Shown here one piece after another: positions 45,910 to 54,608 of a stretch of 64,000 nucleotides of DNA. The number at the start of each line of letters is the position of its first letter. The stretch's first letter is position 1. This DNA comes from JAXGXQ01 sp040772685 (GTDB lineage: Bacteria > Bacillota > Clostridia > Saccharofermentanales > UBA5734): the NCBI GenBank assembly GCA_040772685.1, contig JAXGXQ010000008.1:35867-99866 (forward strand). Reading direction: 5' to 3'. The notes under the pieces are model-generated. The model was not told the DNA's origin. It saw nothing but the letters and a program-made list of their open reading frames with translations, and did no database searches. Position numbers and translations under genes: made by a program.

Positions 45910-46965
45910 TTAACCTTTCCTTCCATACTTGCTGCTTGTTTTTTCCATATATTCTGATTGTTCAGTTGCCAAAGCGGCGACGCTGTCCCGGACAGAAAGC
46001 ACAGGTGGGAACAGGATTTTGCGGTGTCGTGATTCGACACCTTTTAGAGCTTCCACCATCATTTCAGCTGCAGCCCGGCCCATCGGGTAGGGGTCGCGGC
46101 TGATTGTCGTCAGCTTAACATCGCCGCTGACGGCCGCGGTGGAATCATCGAAACAAATAACGCTGACATCGTCCGGCACACGCCGGCCGGCTGCCAGTAG
46201 TTTTTCACAAAAAGCGGCAGCCATCAGGTCGTTAGCAGAGAAAACCGCGGTGCAATCCGCCAGCTCGCTGAGGAAATACTCCGCAAATTCAGCGCCTGAA
46301 TCACGCTTAAGATTACCGTAATAAATCATGTTTTCCTGGAGTTCAATGTGGTGGTCTTCCATGGCGTCAAGGAAACCGCGCTCGCGGTCCTGGCTGGCAG
46401 TTGAGTTGGCCGGGCCGGCAAGATGAGCTATGCGGCGGTGCCCGTGTTCAGCCAGATAGCTGCCGGCCATATAGCCGCCGCGATAATTATCGATGCATAC
46501 TGCGTCGAGATCCATTGACCGGATATAGCGGTTTGCCAGTACTACCGGGCACTTGACTGTTTTCAAAAGACTTACCAGGCCGGAAGTTTCCGTAGCGGTA
46601 ATCATAATAATTCCGTCACTTTTTTGTTCATTGGCGTAACGAACAAATTCTTCTTCTCTGGCCGGGTCGTAATCGCTGTTGTAGATGGCAAGCTTGATAT
46701 CGTTTTCGTTAAGGCAGTCGTTTATGCCTTTAATTATTCCAAGGTAGAAAAGATTCATAATGTCGCCGACCACCAGTGTGATGACCGGGGCGGCTTTGCT
46801 TTCTTTACGTACGTGCGGAGCATATTTATAACCAAGTTCTTCGCTGGCAGCAATTATCTTTTCTCTGGTCTCAGCCTTTACTGTCGGACTGTTGGACAGG
46901 GCGCGCGAAATTGTGGCAATTGAAAAACCACAGTGTTCAGCGACATCTCTGATTGTAACTGACAT
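45910..46965 (-). CDS. LacI/GalR-family transcriptional regulator
   Basis: 351 residues. N-terminal helix-turn-helix with the family hinge (TIRDVAEHCGFSIATISRALSN region), then a periplasmic-binding-protein-like effector domain (VVGDIMNLFYLGIIKGIND ... VSVICFDDS). The ATG at 46965 has AGAAAGG seven bases upstream. It leads the transketolase genes and probably senses a sugar or sugar phosphate. Candidate operators with a central CG or GC lie upstream of itself (47.07-47.11 kb) and of the hydroxyacid dehydrogenase (48.44 kb). Confidence 0.95.
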   Translation of the reverse strand: MSVTIRDVAEHCGFSIATISRALSNSPTVKAETREKIIAASEELGYKYAPHVRKESKAAPVITLVVGDIMNLFYLGIIKGINDCLNENDIKLAIYNSDYDPAREEEFVRYANEQKSDGIIMITATETSGLVSLLKTVKCPVVLANRYIRSMDLDAVCIDNYRGGYMAGSYLAEHGHRRIAHLAGPANSTASQDRERGFLDAMEDHHIELQENMIYYGNLKRDSGAEFAEYFLSELADCTAVFSANDLMAAAFCEKLLAAGRRVPDDVSVICFDDSTAAVSGDVKLTTISRDPYPMGRAAAEMMVEALKGVESRHRKILFPPVLSVRDSVAALATEQSEYMEKTSSKYGRKG

Positions 46966-47073
46966 AAAACAGCCTTTCTGTAAAGCGGACATTTCTTGTT
47001 TAGTACTTTGCCGGAACTGCACTGACCGTTTATCAGTGCAAATGAAACTTGTGTTCCTGCAACTCTGTGTAAC

Positions 47074-47109
47074 ATTTCAGCGAAATAAACTGGCAAACTA
47101 GCGAATTTG
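47074..47109. promoter_or_regulatory. Operator-like inverted repeats upstream of the LacI-family gene
   Basis: ATTTC-AGC-GAAAT (47074-47086) is a perfect 5-bp-arm inverted repeat, and CAAACTAGCGAATTTG (47094-47109) is an imperfect 16-bp one; both have LacI-type centres. A -35-like TTGACA (minus, 47118-47113) lies beside them without a clear -10. A third palindrome, TGTTTCAGAAACA, is at 47233-47245. The rest of the 46966-47293 interval is A+T-rich and shows no gene. Confidence 0.4.
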
Positions 47110-47293
47110 TAGTGTCAAAAGCATTTATTTCAACACTTTAGCCAAAACCAGCTCCTTAAGCATACCATTGAACTCACGTGTTGACAAGTATTTTTTACGA
47201 AACAAATTCATTTTTACAACAATTAATCTATTTGTTTCAGAAACAGACGATCGCAGTAAATGTCGATTTAAGGTCAATTTAAGGTTAAATCGG

Positions 47294-47338
47294 TTAAAAA
47301 AAGCCTGCCGGCGCTTTTTTCAAGCACTGGCAGGCTTC
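47294..47338 (-). terminator. Intrinsic terminator after the hydroxyacid dehydrogenase
   Basis: AAGCCTGCC / GGCAGGCTT form a 9-bp outer stem, with further pairing inside, followed on the minus strand by a T run (rc of 47296-47302). It is about 20 bases past the stop codon. Confidence 0.85.
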
Positions 47339-47358
47339 GTTTTAATCTGGATTTTTAA

Positions 47359-48318
47359 TCAGCGGTTGACAATGTTGATCGGGTTGCCTTTGAGGAACTG
47401 TGCCAGGTTATCGACGGCAACATCCATCAGGCGCTGACGGCTTTCCTTGGGAGCCCAGGCAATGTGTGGTGTAATAATGCAGTTTTTGGCTGTTAGCAGC
47501 ACATTGTCTGCCTTGATCGGTTCAACGGAAACAACGTCAGTTGCATACCAGCCGATTTTGCCGGTTTCCAGAGCAGCCTTGACATCCTCTTCCACTACCA
47601 GCGGGCCGCGTGAGGTATTGATAATAATCACGCCGTCTTTCATCCGGGCGATGCTTTCGCTGTTAACCATGCCGTTGGTAGAGGGGAACAGCGGTACGTG
47701 CAGGCTGATAACGTCGGATTTGGCGTATAGCTCATCCAAGGTTACGTATTCGCCGAGCTCACGGCCAGCTTCGTTGGGATATTCGTCGTAAGCGAGAACT
47801 TTCATGCCGAAAGCGCGGGCAATTTTGGCAGTTGCCTGGCCAATGCGGCCAAAGCCGATAATGCCCATTGTTTTGTCAGCAAGCTCAATCAGGGGGAAAT
47901 CCCAGAAGCAGAAATCAGGATTATTAGTCCAGCGGCCTTTTTTGACTTCTTCAGAATGGTGGCCAACGTTGTGGCAGACTTCCAGCAGCAGCGCGAAAAC
48001 AAACTGGGCAACAGCTGTAGTACCGTAGGTAGGAATGTTGGCTACGGGGATACCCTTTTTCTTGGCATATTCATAGTCGACGACATTGTAGCCGGTGGCG
48101 AGGACGCCGACAAAACGGATGTTCGGGCAGGCATCAAAGGTTTCCTTGGTTAATGGGGTTTTGTTAGTGTACACGATATCGGCATCACCGATACGCTCGA
48201 CAATTTTGTCCGCTGGTGTACGGTCATATACTTTTAACTCACCCAGTGCTTCCAGACCTGACCAGGACAAGTCTCCGGGATTTTCTGTGTAACCATCAAG
48301 AACTACAATCTTCGTCAT
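47359..48318 (-). CDS. D-2-hydroxyacid dehydrogenase (glycerate/hydroxypyruvate reductase-like)
   Basis: 319 residues. NAD-binding GIIGFGRIGQATAKIAR with Asp at the end of the next strand (LAYDEYP), favouring NAD(H). Catalytic Arg in NTSRGPLV, Glu in VSVEPIKADN, and His in TPHIAWA. Closest in look to glycerate dehydrogenase/hydroxypyruvate reductase of the HprA type; D-lactate or phosphoglycerate dehydrogenase are less likely. AAGGAG is seven bases before the ATG at 48318. It stands in its own unit between the LacI gene and the TIM-barrel gene, with a LacI-type operator candidate 120 bases upstream. Confidence 0.9.
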   Translation of the reverse strand: MTKIVVLDGYTENPGDLSWSGLEALGELKVYDRTPADKIVERIGDADIVYTNKTPLTKETFDACPNIRFVGVLATGYNVVDYEYAKKKGIPVANIPTYGTTAVAQFVFALLLEVCHNVGHHSEEVKKGRWTNNPDFCFWDFPLIELADKTMGIIGFGRIGQATAKIARAFGMKVLAYDEYPNEAGRELGEYVTLDELYAKSDVISLHVPLFPSTNGMVNSESIARMKDGVIIINTSRGPLVVEEDVKAALETGKIGWYATDVVSVEPIKADNVLLTAKNCIITPHIAWAPKESRQRLMDVAVDNLAQFLKGNPINIVNR

Positions 48319-48436
48319 ATCAAATCTCCTTATCATTTTTGCATTTTCGCAAAGCAATCATATTCAGGTGTACCGCAAACTTTTATCAGACGCAAGAGCA
48401 GATTCAACAAAATGTGAAGTCGAACAAACAAATTAG

Positions 48437-48450
48437 CGTAATCGTTTACG
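48437..48450. promoter_or_regulatory. LacI-type operator candidate
   Basis: CGTAATCGTTTACG is palindromic except for one symmetric pair and has the central CG typical of LacI/GalR operators. It is 120 bases upstream of the hydroxyacid dehydrogenase start, and the LacI-family gene is about 1.5 kb away. Confidence 0.45.
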
Positions 48451-48532
48451 GTTTTAGTTAAATCGTAGGTTTTTTCTCAAGCAATGAAAGCATATTTACG
48501 CCCGTTGGAAAATGGTGTTACCGCTTAAGAAA

Positions 48533-48573
48533 CAGCCAGCCGAAGCTCCGTTTTCGGGAGTCAGCGGCTGACT
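48533..48573 (-). terminator. Hairpin region after the TIM-barrel gene, possible terminator
   Basis: AGCCG..CTCC pairs with GGAG..CGGCT, and it overlaps a perfect AGTCAGC-G-GCTGACT palindrome (48559-48573). The minus-strand tail is TTTCTT, a poor T run, so termination is uncertain; the palindrome could instead be a protein site. The 312-base interval 48319-48630 holds this, the operator candidate above, and no gene. Confidence 0.4.
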
Positions 48574-48630
48574 GTTCAAGCACTTCAATAAATTGACAGC
48601 AATAATAGATTTAGCAAAACAGCTGTTTGA

Positions 48631-49548
48631 TTAAAGTTCGAGCTTAGCCCAGGCCGCGTTGAGGTAACGCTTGGCATTGGCAATAACCATCTCGGGATCT
48701 TCATCGCCCCAGGGTTTCACTTCAAAGCTGACGATCTTACGCGGGCCGCCTTCTTTGAGGTAACCAATTTCAAACAGAACCTTAAGGAAGTCGGTCAGTT
48801 CATCAACACCATTGGCGCTGTTGGGGAAACCGAAGCGCGGATGCTGGTCGCCAAAGGCGTCGTGTTCTTCACCGCAGACGGCGTTGCCGATGTGGACATG
48901 TTTGATGTATTTAGCAACCGGAACAAGGCTTTCACGGCTGGTTTCATGGAGAAGCGGCACATGGCTGAGGTCGACCATCAGACCAAAGTTATCAACCTGT
49001 TTGCAGACGTCTTCAGCATAACGGGCAGCCAGATCAGCAGGGCCGATCAGTGAAGATTTATCGACGTCAAAGTCAAAGACTTCAAGAACGACAGGCATAT
49101 CACCCTTGGATTTGGCATAATTGCAAAGCTCAACAGTTGATTTAATCAGAGCGTTGTAGCTTTCTTCTTTGGTAGCTTCTTCCCATTTGCCGGAAAGGAA
49201 AGCAAAACCTGTGCAGCCCAGTTCATAGGCTTCATCAATGCCTTCTTTGAGATTGGCAAGGGCGATCTGGCGCTGTGATTCGTCCAGAGAGTTGATATTC
49301 TGTTTGGTACGGAGCAGACGGGGCTGGGCGCCATAGGCCATTGTGATGGCAGATTCGGTCACCATTTTGCGCACGGCGGCACGCACTTCAGGATCCTTCA
49401 TCATGGTAACTTCGATTGCGTCAAAGTAATCGTCATTGCAGATGCGCTTTACGGTATTAACGATGTCCCCTTCACCGCTCATGGCGAAAGGATAGGCCAT
49501 AAAGTGGATCAGGCCGACTTTCATGTACTTTTGCATAGGTTGGTTCAT
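48631..49548 (-). CDS. Sugar phosphate isomerase/epimerase-like TIM-barrel protein
   Basis: 305 residues of the xylose-isomerase-like/AP-endonuclease-2 superfamily. The metal-ligand pattern is visible: Glu in VVLEVFDFD, Asp and His in MVDLSHVPLLH, His in KHVHIGN, and Glu in VSFEVKPWG. Relatives include ketose 3-epimerases, IolE/IolH and 3-oxo-isoapionate decarboxylase, so isomerase, epimerase or decarboxylase activity are all possible. The start at 49548 has GGGG seven bases upstream. The 142 bases between it and livF show only a wide inverted repeat (ATCCGGC/GCCGGAT). Confidence 0.85.
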   Translation of the reverse strand: MNQPMQKYMKVGLIHFMAYPFAMSGEGDIVNTVKRICNDDYFDAIEVTMMKDPEVRAAVRKMVTESAITMAYGAQPRLLRTKQNINSLDESQRQIALANLKEGIDEAYELGCTGFAFLSGKWEEATKEESYNALIKSTVELCNYAKSKGDMPVVLEVFDFDVDKSSLIGPADLAARYAEDVCKQVDNFGLMVDLSHVPLLHETSRESLVPVAKYIKHVHIGNAVCGEEHDAFGDQHPRFGFPNSANGVDELTDFLKVLFEIGYLKEGGPRKIVSFEVKPWGDEDPEMVIANAKRYLNAAWAKLEL

Positions 49549-49690
49549 ATTTGTTCCCCTTTCTTATTTCAGCTTGTGCTGGTATTGGTCTTGTAATTTT
49601 CAGCCGTTAGCACGGACAGCTAATTTGCAGCAATATCCGGCCGGTTGTTGTGTTCCGCAATTTGTGCCGGATCGCGCTCTTATTAGTTTA

Positions 49691-50434
49691 TCATATTCCA
49701 GCGCCTTTTTTGGCGGTCGCCAGTTTGCCGAGGTAAGCTTTGATAATGCGTTCGTCATGCCGCAGTTCTTCAGCTCTGCCTTGCAGGATAATTTTCCCTT
49801 GCTCCAAAACGTAAGCTTCATGCGAAATTTCCAGTGCCAGCTTGGCATTCTGTTCCACGAGCAGAATCGTCGTGCCGCGCTTGTTAATTTCGACAATGCG
49901 GCGGAACAGATCTGCCACAATTACCGGCGCCAGCCCCATGGAAGGTTCGTCCAGCAGGAGCACCCGCGGCCGGGCCATTATCGCCCTGCCAATTGCGAGC
50001 ATTTGCTGCTCGCCGCCGGAAAGGCTCCAGCCCAGCTGGTTGCGGCGTTCTTCCAAACGCGGAAAAAGCTCGAAAACAGACTGAAGATCTTCGTTGTACG
50101 GTTTTCGGCCAAAAAAGCCGTGCCAGGCAATAGTGCCGACTTCCAGGTTCTGTTCTACTGTCAGGCCGGGGAATATGTGACGGCCTTCTGGTACGTGCAC
50201 TATGGCTTTGCGTGCTAATTGGATTGAGCTTTTATTGATCAGCTCTTCATCATCGTTAAAAACGATACTGCCGGTCCGCTCAATCATGCCGGAAATCGCC
50301 TTCAGCAGAGTGGTTTTGCCGGCACCGTTCGAACCGATTAAACAGGTGATATTTCCTGCTTTGATATCCAGGTCAATGCCTTTGAGGGCCTCGATCGGGC
50401 CGTAATAAGCATGCAGGTCCCTGATCTTAAGCAT
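49691..50434 (-). CDS. livF: Liv-type ABC transporter ATPase LivF
   Basis: 247 residues. Walker A GSNGAGKTT, the LivF block HVPEGRHIFPGLTVEQNL, signature LSGGEQQMLAIGRAIM, Walker B VLLLDEPSMGLAP, and H-loop area LLVEQN as in LivF. I start it at the ATG at 50434 (AAGGAG eight bases upstream); it overlaps livG by 8 bases. Last gene of the five-gene transporter operon. Confidence 0.93.
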   Translation of the reverse strand: MLKIRDLHAYYGPIEALKGIDLDIKAGNITCLIGSNGAGKTTLLKAISGMIERTGSIVFNDDEELINKSSIQLARKAIVHVPEGRHIFPGLTVEQNLEVGTIAWHGFFGRKPYNEDLQSVFELFPRLEERRNQLGWSLSGGEQQMLAIGRAIMARPRVLLLDEPSMGLAPVIVADLFRRIVEINKRGTTILLVEQNAKLALEISHEAYVLEQGKIILQGRAEELRHDERIIKAYLGKLATAKKGAGI

Positions 50435-51185
50435 CTTCAAGACTCCTTCCCAGATAGGCCTCGATAACCTCATCGTTGCTGGAGACTTCAGTCGGTGTGC
50501 CTGAGGCGATTACTTTTCCGAAGTTGATAACAACGATCTGTTTGCAGATATTCATGATCATGTCCATAGAGTGCTCAATCAGCAAAACGCCGATTCCGCG
50601 TTTGGCAGCCAGGTTCAGAAGATCCATGGCGTGTTCGATTTCGACGTTATTGAGGCCGGCGGCCGGTTCGTCTACCAGCATTACCCGCGGGTTAGCCAGC
50701 ATTGAGCGGACTATTTCCAGAGTTTTGCGCTGGCCATAAGGCAACGCGGTGATATCATCGTCCCAGTTAAAGCTGAAACGCGCGACTTCCATCAGTTCGT
50801 TCAGGTTGTCTTCAAAATCCGTATAAGGTTTTGAAAAATATGATTTGAGGTAGCCGGGCTGTTTGCCGAGGTCAGTGCCCAGCAAAAGGTTGTCACGGAT
50901 GTTGGAGCGTTGCAGAAAGCGCGGTGTCTGGAAGGTACGGCCAATGCCATGGCGGGCCCTCTCATGTGAAGGCCAGCCGGAAATATCTTCCTCGTCCAGA
51001 AAAATACGCCCGGCATCAGGTGTGTAGATGCCGCTGATCAGATTCATGATGGTTGATTTACCGGCACCGTTGGGACCGATCAGCCCCTGTACTTCACCCG
51101 ACATGACGGAAAAAGAGACATCATCGGCCGCGACGACACCGCCAAAGCGTTTGCTGACGCCATCAAGCCTTAGTATTGGATTCAT
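50427..51185 (-). CDS. livG: Liv-type ABC transporter ATPase LivG
   Basis: 252 residues. Walker A GPNGAGKST, GIGRTFQTPRF (LivG Q-loop region), PYGQRKTLEIVRSML in place of the usual LSGGQ signature, Walker B VMLVDEPAAGLN, and LLIEHSMDMIM. It overlaps livM by 23 bases; GGAGGT precedes the ATG. Confidence 0.94.
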   Translation of the reverse strand: MNPILRLDGVSKRFGGVVAADDVSFSVMSGEVQGLIGPNGAGKSTIMNLISGIYTPDAGRIFLDEEDISGWPSHERARHGIGRTFQTPRFLQRSNIRDNLLLGTDLGKQPGYLKSYFSKPYTDFEDNLNELMEVARFSFNWDDDITALPYGQRKTLEIVRSMLANPRVMLVDEPAAGLNNVEIEHAMDLLNLAAKRGIGVLLIEHSMDMIMNICKQIVVINFGKVIASGTPTEVSSNDEVIEAYLGRSLEDA

Positions 51186-52176
51186 TTCCCGTCACCTCCA
51201 CTTTTTTGCGTAAACGGGCAGTGATTGATTTCACCATCCCGGCCAGCCCCATTGGCATAAAGATCATCAGCAGAATGACCCCGATGCCGTAAGCCAGCTT
51301 AAGATACTGCTGCACAGGACGCAGCCATTCCGGCAGCATCGTTACGAGCAGTGAGCCGACAAAGGTGCCGACTGTATTATTGACGCCGCCCAGCATTGCC
51401 ATGATTACGTATGTAGTGGATACGTCAAACGTAAAGAGATCGGCAGCGATAAAGCGGTTGTGCATTGCTACCAGACCGCCTGCGAGACCGGCGAGAGTAC
51501 CGGCCAGTGTAAAGGCGATGACCTTGGTTTGATAAACGTTGACACCGAGTGTCTGGGCAGCGATTTCGTTGTCGCGGATTGAAGCCAGCGAACGTCCGAG
51601 CTGGGTGCGGCGGACACGTTCAACCAGGATCATGCAGACGATGACAATGCCCATAATGATATAAAACCAGGTGGTATAATTGGCGGGTTTGAGGTCGCCA
51701 ATGCCGATGAACGGAATGCCGGAGATACCGTCTGGCCCGCCTGAAAGCGGTTTGAAGTTCATATAGATAGCCCAGGTGACCTGCGCCAGCCCTATGGTGG
51801 CAAAGGTAAAATAGGTACCGTGCAGGCGGAACAGGATCAGACCCATTATGTAGGCCAGAATCGTGGCAACAACAACCGCAATTAACAAAGCAGGAATTGT
51901 TTCCATAATAAATCCGTTGCGGCCGTTAGTCAGGTTGGCTACCGTGTAGGCACCCACTCCCATAAATGAAACAGCGGCAAAGGAGAACTGGCCGCCCATG
52001 CCCAGCATAATGGAAATACCCAGTGTAGCAATGCTGTTAATGCAGGCTATGTTGAGCACCATCATGCTGTAATCGTTGGTAAAACGCGGCGCTATGATAA
52101 TGAAGAGAGCCAGTCCGACAAAAACCAGAATGGTGCCAACGGGTGTACTCTTATAGTGTTTAATTCTATTTCCCAT
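51163..52176 (-). CDS. livM: Liv-type ABC transporter permease LivM
   Basis: 337 residues with about nine hydrophobic segments. IMLGMGGQFSFAAVSFMGVGAY and the ATP-coupling region RRTQLGRSLASIRDNEIAAQ are LivM hallmarks, with GLAGGLVA and LGGVNNTVGTFVGS after it. It follows livH by 12 bases. Confidence 0.94.
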   Translation of the reverse strand: MGNRIKHYKSTPVGTILVFVGLALFIIIAPRFTNDYSMMVLNIACINSIATLGISIMLGMGGQFSFAAVSFMGVGAYTVANLTNGRNGFIMETIPALLIAVVVATILAYIMGLILFRLHGTYFTFATIGLAQVTWAIYMNFKPLSGGPDGISGIPFIGIGDLKPANYTTWFYIIMGIVIVCMILVERVRRTQLGRSLASIRDNEIAAQTLGVNVYQTKVIAFTLAGTLAGLAGGLVAMHNRFIAADLFTFDVSTTYVIMAMLGGVNNTVGTFVGSLLVTMLPEWLRPVQQYLKLAYGIGVILLMIFMPMGLAGMVKSITARLRKKVEVTGNESNTKA

Positions 52177-52188
52177 TTTTCTTCCTCC

Positions 52189-53058
52189 TCAGGCCTTATC
52201 AGCGATCTTATCGCCAAACAGTCCTTGCGGACGGACTAAAAGGACAATTATCAAAATCAGGAAGACGACTGCGTCTTTATAGGTAGTGGTGATCAGCGAG
52301 CTGTAAGATTCAACCAGACCGATCAGCAGCGAACCTATGATCGCGCCTTTGATGTTGCCGAAGCCGCCGATGACAACACCGGCAAAAGCACGTAGCTGCA
52401 TGGAGCCAAGTGTGACGTTAACCATGAACATCGGCGCAATCATAAAACCGCCGATGGAGGCCAGGGTAACAACAATTATGTAGGTCGCGGCTGTAGTGAG
52501 AATAGTCGGAATACCCAGAAGCTCGGCTGCATACTTATCCTGCGCGGCTGCCTGCATCATTCTGCCGGCATAGAGCTTCTCAAACAGAGTAAACACCAGA
52601 AAAATAAGGATACCGCCAACCAGTATTGTCAGCAGATACTGGTACTGCAAACGGACACTGCCGACTTGCACAAAGCCGCGGATAATCGGCCGCGAAGTCA
52701 GTGGCTGGCTGCCCCAGATCAGTGTTGCCAGTTCGCGGATAACAATGGAAGCGCCCATGGTTGCGATTACCGTCGCCGTTGGATAGGTGGCATTACGCAG
52801 CGGCCAGTAAACAAGGAACATGAAGACAATGCCGACCAATGCGAAGCTGATTAGCGCCGCAGGCACCATAGCGTAAAAAGGCAGTTTTACCTGGTTGGTC
52901 AGCGCCCAGGTAATAAAGGCACCAATCATCAACAAGTCGCCTTGGGCAAAGTTCATAACACCGATGGCCCGAATCAGCAAAATAAGCCCCATGGCCATCA
53001 AGGCATAAATCATACCCATAGCTATACCATTAACTAATAGTTGGAAAAACAGGGTCAT
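52189..53058 (-). CDS. livH: Liv-type ABC transporter permease LivH
   Basis: 289 residues with about eight hydrophobic segments. GMIYALMAMGLILLIRAIGV and NFAQGDLLMIGAF at the N-terminus, and VIGGFGNIKGAIIGSLLIGL near the C-terminus, match LivH. Start ATG at 53058 behind GAGGGG. Two strong hairpins separate it from the binding-protein gene. Confidence 0.94.
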   Translation of the reverse strand: MTLFFQLLVNGIAMGMIYALMAMGLILLIRAIGVMNFAQGDLLMIGAFITWALTNQVKLPFYAMVPAALISFALVGIVFMFLVYWPLRNATYPTATVIATMGASIVIRELATLIWGSQPLTSRPIIRGFVQVGSVRLQYQYLLTILVGGILIFLVFTLFEKLYAGRMMQAAAQDKYAAELLGIPTILTTAATYIIVVTLASIGGFMIAPMFMVNVTLGSMQLRAFAGVVIGGFGNIKGAIIGSLLIGLVESYSSLITTTYKDAVVFLILIIVLLVRPQGLFGDKIADKA

Positions 53059-53084
53059 TTCGCACACCCCTCTTGATTTTCATC

Positions 53085-53127
53085 TACTGTTTACAGTACA
53101 GAGGGGCGATATATATCGCCCCTCTGT
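53085..53127 (-). other. Strong intergenic hairpins between the binding-protein and livH genes
   Basis: A perfect 30-bp palindrome (53098-53127; half-site ACAGAGGGGCGATAT) abuts a second inverted repeat TACTGT-TT-ACAGTA (53085-53098). No T run follows, so rather than a terminator it is probably an RNA element that stabilises the upstream binding-protein message or attenuates the downstream genes. Confidence 0.75.
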
Positions 53128-53148
53128 CTGCAACGGGAACCGTAATAA

Positions 53149-54414
53149 TTATTGAACTTTGACGACTTCGACCATTGTCGCTTTGCCGTCTTTATTCAGC
53201 GTGAGGAACTGAGAAGTGCTGAAGCAGCGGTTCGGCTGTGCTTTGTATGTTGACATTGCGCCTTCTAAATTAGTAATTTTTCCCAAGTTTTCATTAATAG
53301 TCGCAGGTTCAACGGAGTTCCCCATTTTGATTGCTTCTGCTAATAGCTTGATTGAATCATAAGCTGTTACGGCAGGCATATCAGATTCCTGATTGTATTT
53401 TGCCTGATAGGCTTCAGCAAAAGCTTTACCGACAGGCGTTGTTACTTCTACTGTCCAGTCAGAAACGGCATACCAGCCGTCTGTGGCTGCACCGGAGGAC
53501 TGACGGGCAACAGCAGAACCGAAGGATGAGGAACCGAGGCGCGGGAGATCCAGACCAGCGCTGTCTGCCTGGGCCATGATCAGAGCGGCCGGCACCTGAT
53601 GGCTGATCGCGATCAGGCCGTCAACGTCGGAGTTCATGATCTGATTGATGATTGGGGTGAACTGTTTTTCATCAGCATTGTGACCATAGACGTTATTGGC
53701 AGCGACTTCGATACCCATGTTTTTCAGGGCAGCCAGTGTCTGATCCTTGAGGCCTGTGCCGAAGGAGTCAGTGATGTGCAGGATAGCAGGGTTTTTCATT
53801 TTCAGGGTCTGGGTGGCAGCGGTTGCCAGCAGCTGACCGGATTTATCGTCGGTCATGCGGGCCTGCCACATGTACATATTGTTTTCTTTGGGAATATTAG
53901 CAGATGAACCACCGGCCATAAATGGGATCTTTTTTTCTTTGACTGTCGGTGAAACACCAATGCAGTAAGCAGAATAGGTTGAACCGAACATAGCGCTGAT
54001 ATTCGAGTTGTTAAGCAGCTTGGTCATGGCGTTAACGGAAGCCTGCTGGTTGTCAACTTCGTCTTCCATAACCAGCTCGATCTGTTTACCGAGCAGACCG
54101 CCCTTGGCATTTATTTCTTCAGCGGCCAACTTGGCACCGTTAATGACATAGTCGCCGACCAGTTTGTTTGTGCCGGTCATCGGCGCAGTGACACCAATAT
54201 AGATTTTGTCGAGTTTGTCATAAGGCCCGGTACCGGCAGTAGTTCCGCCAGTTGTGCCGGCAGTTGTGCCGGTTGTCGTGCCGGCTGTAGTGCCGGCTGT
54301 TGTACCGGAAGTTGTTCCGGCTGTTGTAGGAGCTGTGGTTGTTGCTGTTGTTGTACAGGCGCTCAGCACGAGTACGGCGATCAGGAGCAGTGACAGAATT
54401 ACGCGTTTCTTCAT
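53149..54414 (-). CDS. Liv-type ABC transporter substrate-binding lipoprotein
   Basis: 421 residues. Signal peptide with lipobox VLSAC, then a Thr/Gly/Ala linker of about 45 residues (repeated GTTAGTT units), then a type I periplasmic-binding fold like LivJ/LivK: IYIGVTAPMTGTNKLVGDYV, LAAEEINAKGGLLGK, and the central AMFGSTYSAYCIG. The family takes up branched-chain amino acids, but also amides, urea and aromatic acids. Sitting inside a carbohydrate catabolic region, its ligand could be a sugar acid or other carboxylate. First gene of the operon, expressed from the promoter at 54.6 kb. Confidence 0.92.
   Translation of the reverse strand: MKKRVILSLLLIAVLVLSACTTTATTTAPTTAGTTSGTTAGTTAGTTTGTTAGTTGGTTAGTGPYDKLDKIYIGVTAPMTGTNKLVGDYVINGAKLAAEEINAKGGLLGKQIELVMEDEVDNQQASVNAMTKLLNNSNISAMFGSTYSAYCIGVSPTVKEKKIPFMAGGSSANIPKENNMYMWQARMTDDKSGQLLATAATQTLKMKNPAILHITDSFGTGLKDQTLAALKNMGIEVAANNVYGHNADEKQFTPIINQIMNSDVDGLIAISHQVPAALIMAQADSAGLDLPRLGSSSFGSAVARQSSGAATDGWYAVSDWTVEVTTPVGKAFAEAYQAKYNQESDMPAVTAYDSIKLLAEAIKMGNSVEPATINENLGKITNLEGAMSTYKAQPNRCFSTSQFLTLNKDGKATMVEVVKVQ
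54225..54350. repeat. Short in-frame repeats coding the Thr/Gly linker
   Basis: Degenerate 12- to 15-base units around GTTGTGCCGGC on the plus strand encode the lipoprotein spacer after the lipobox. Expansion or contraction would change only linker length. Limits are approximate. Confidence 0.65.
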
Positions 54415-54441
54415 TTTGATTGTTCCTCTCTGTTACTTTCC

Positions 54442-54523
54442 CTGGCAATTGCCAGTGGTTTTGGATAGCTAGTGGAGTTTCTTAATCAACTTGTTAACCC
54501 AACAGATGAAAGTAATATTACTT
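54442..54523 (-). promoter_or_regulatory. Two perfect 14-bp palindromes in the binding-protein leader
   Basis: CTGGCAATTGCCAG (54442-54455) and AAGTAATATTACTT (54510-54523) lie in the roughly 160-base leader between the promoter and the lipoprotein start. They could be operators or small RNA hairpins; the first is close to the ribosome binding site. Confidence 0.45.
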
Positions 54524-54579
54524 CTTCAATCGAGTTCTGATCGGCAAATTTACAACGATTCGAAATTTTTACAACTTCG

Positions 54580-54608
54580 ATTATAACAAAATGACAAAGG
54601 CAAGACAA
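54580..54608 (-). promoter_or_regulatory. Promoter of the Liv-type transporter operon
   Basis: Minus-strand -35 TTGTCT (54608-54603), 17-bp spacer, perfect -10 TATAAT (54585-54580). Predicted start near 54573. TTCGAATC follows at 54564-54557, an 8-mer also present at the divergent dehydrogenase promoter. Confidence 0.7.

Noticed and set aside
49634..49672. Terminator after livF (ATCCGGC/GCCGGAT)
   Set aside because: The arms are 25 bases apart and no T run follows.
54225..54350. CRISPR-like short repeats
   Set aside because: The repeats are degenerate, in frame, without spacers, and encode the Thr/Gly linker of a lipoprotein.
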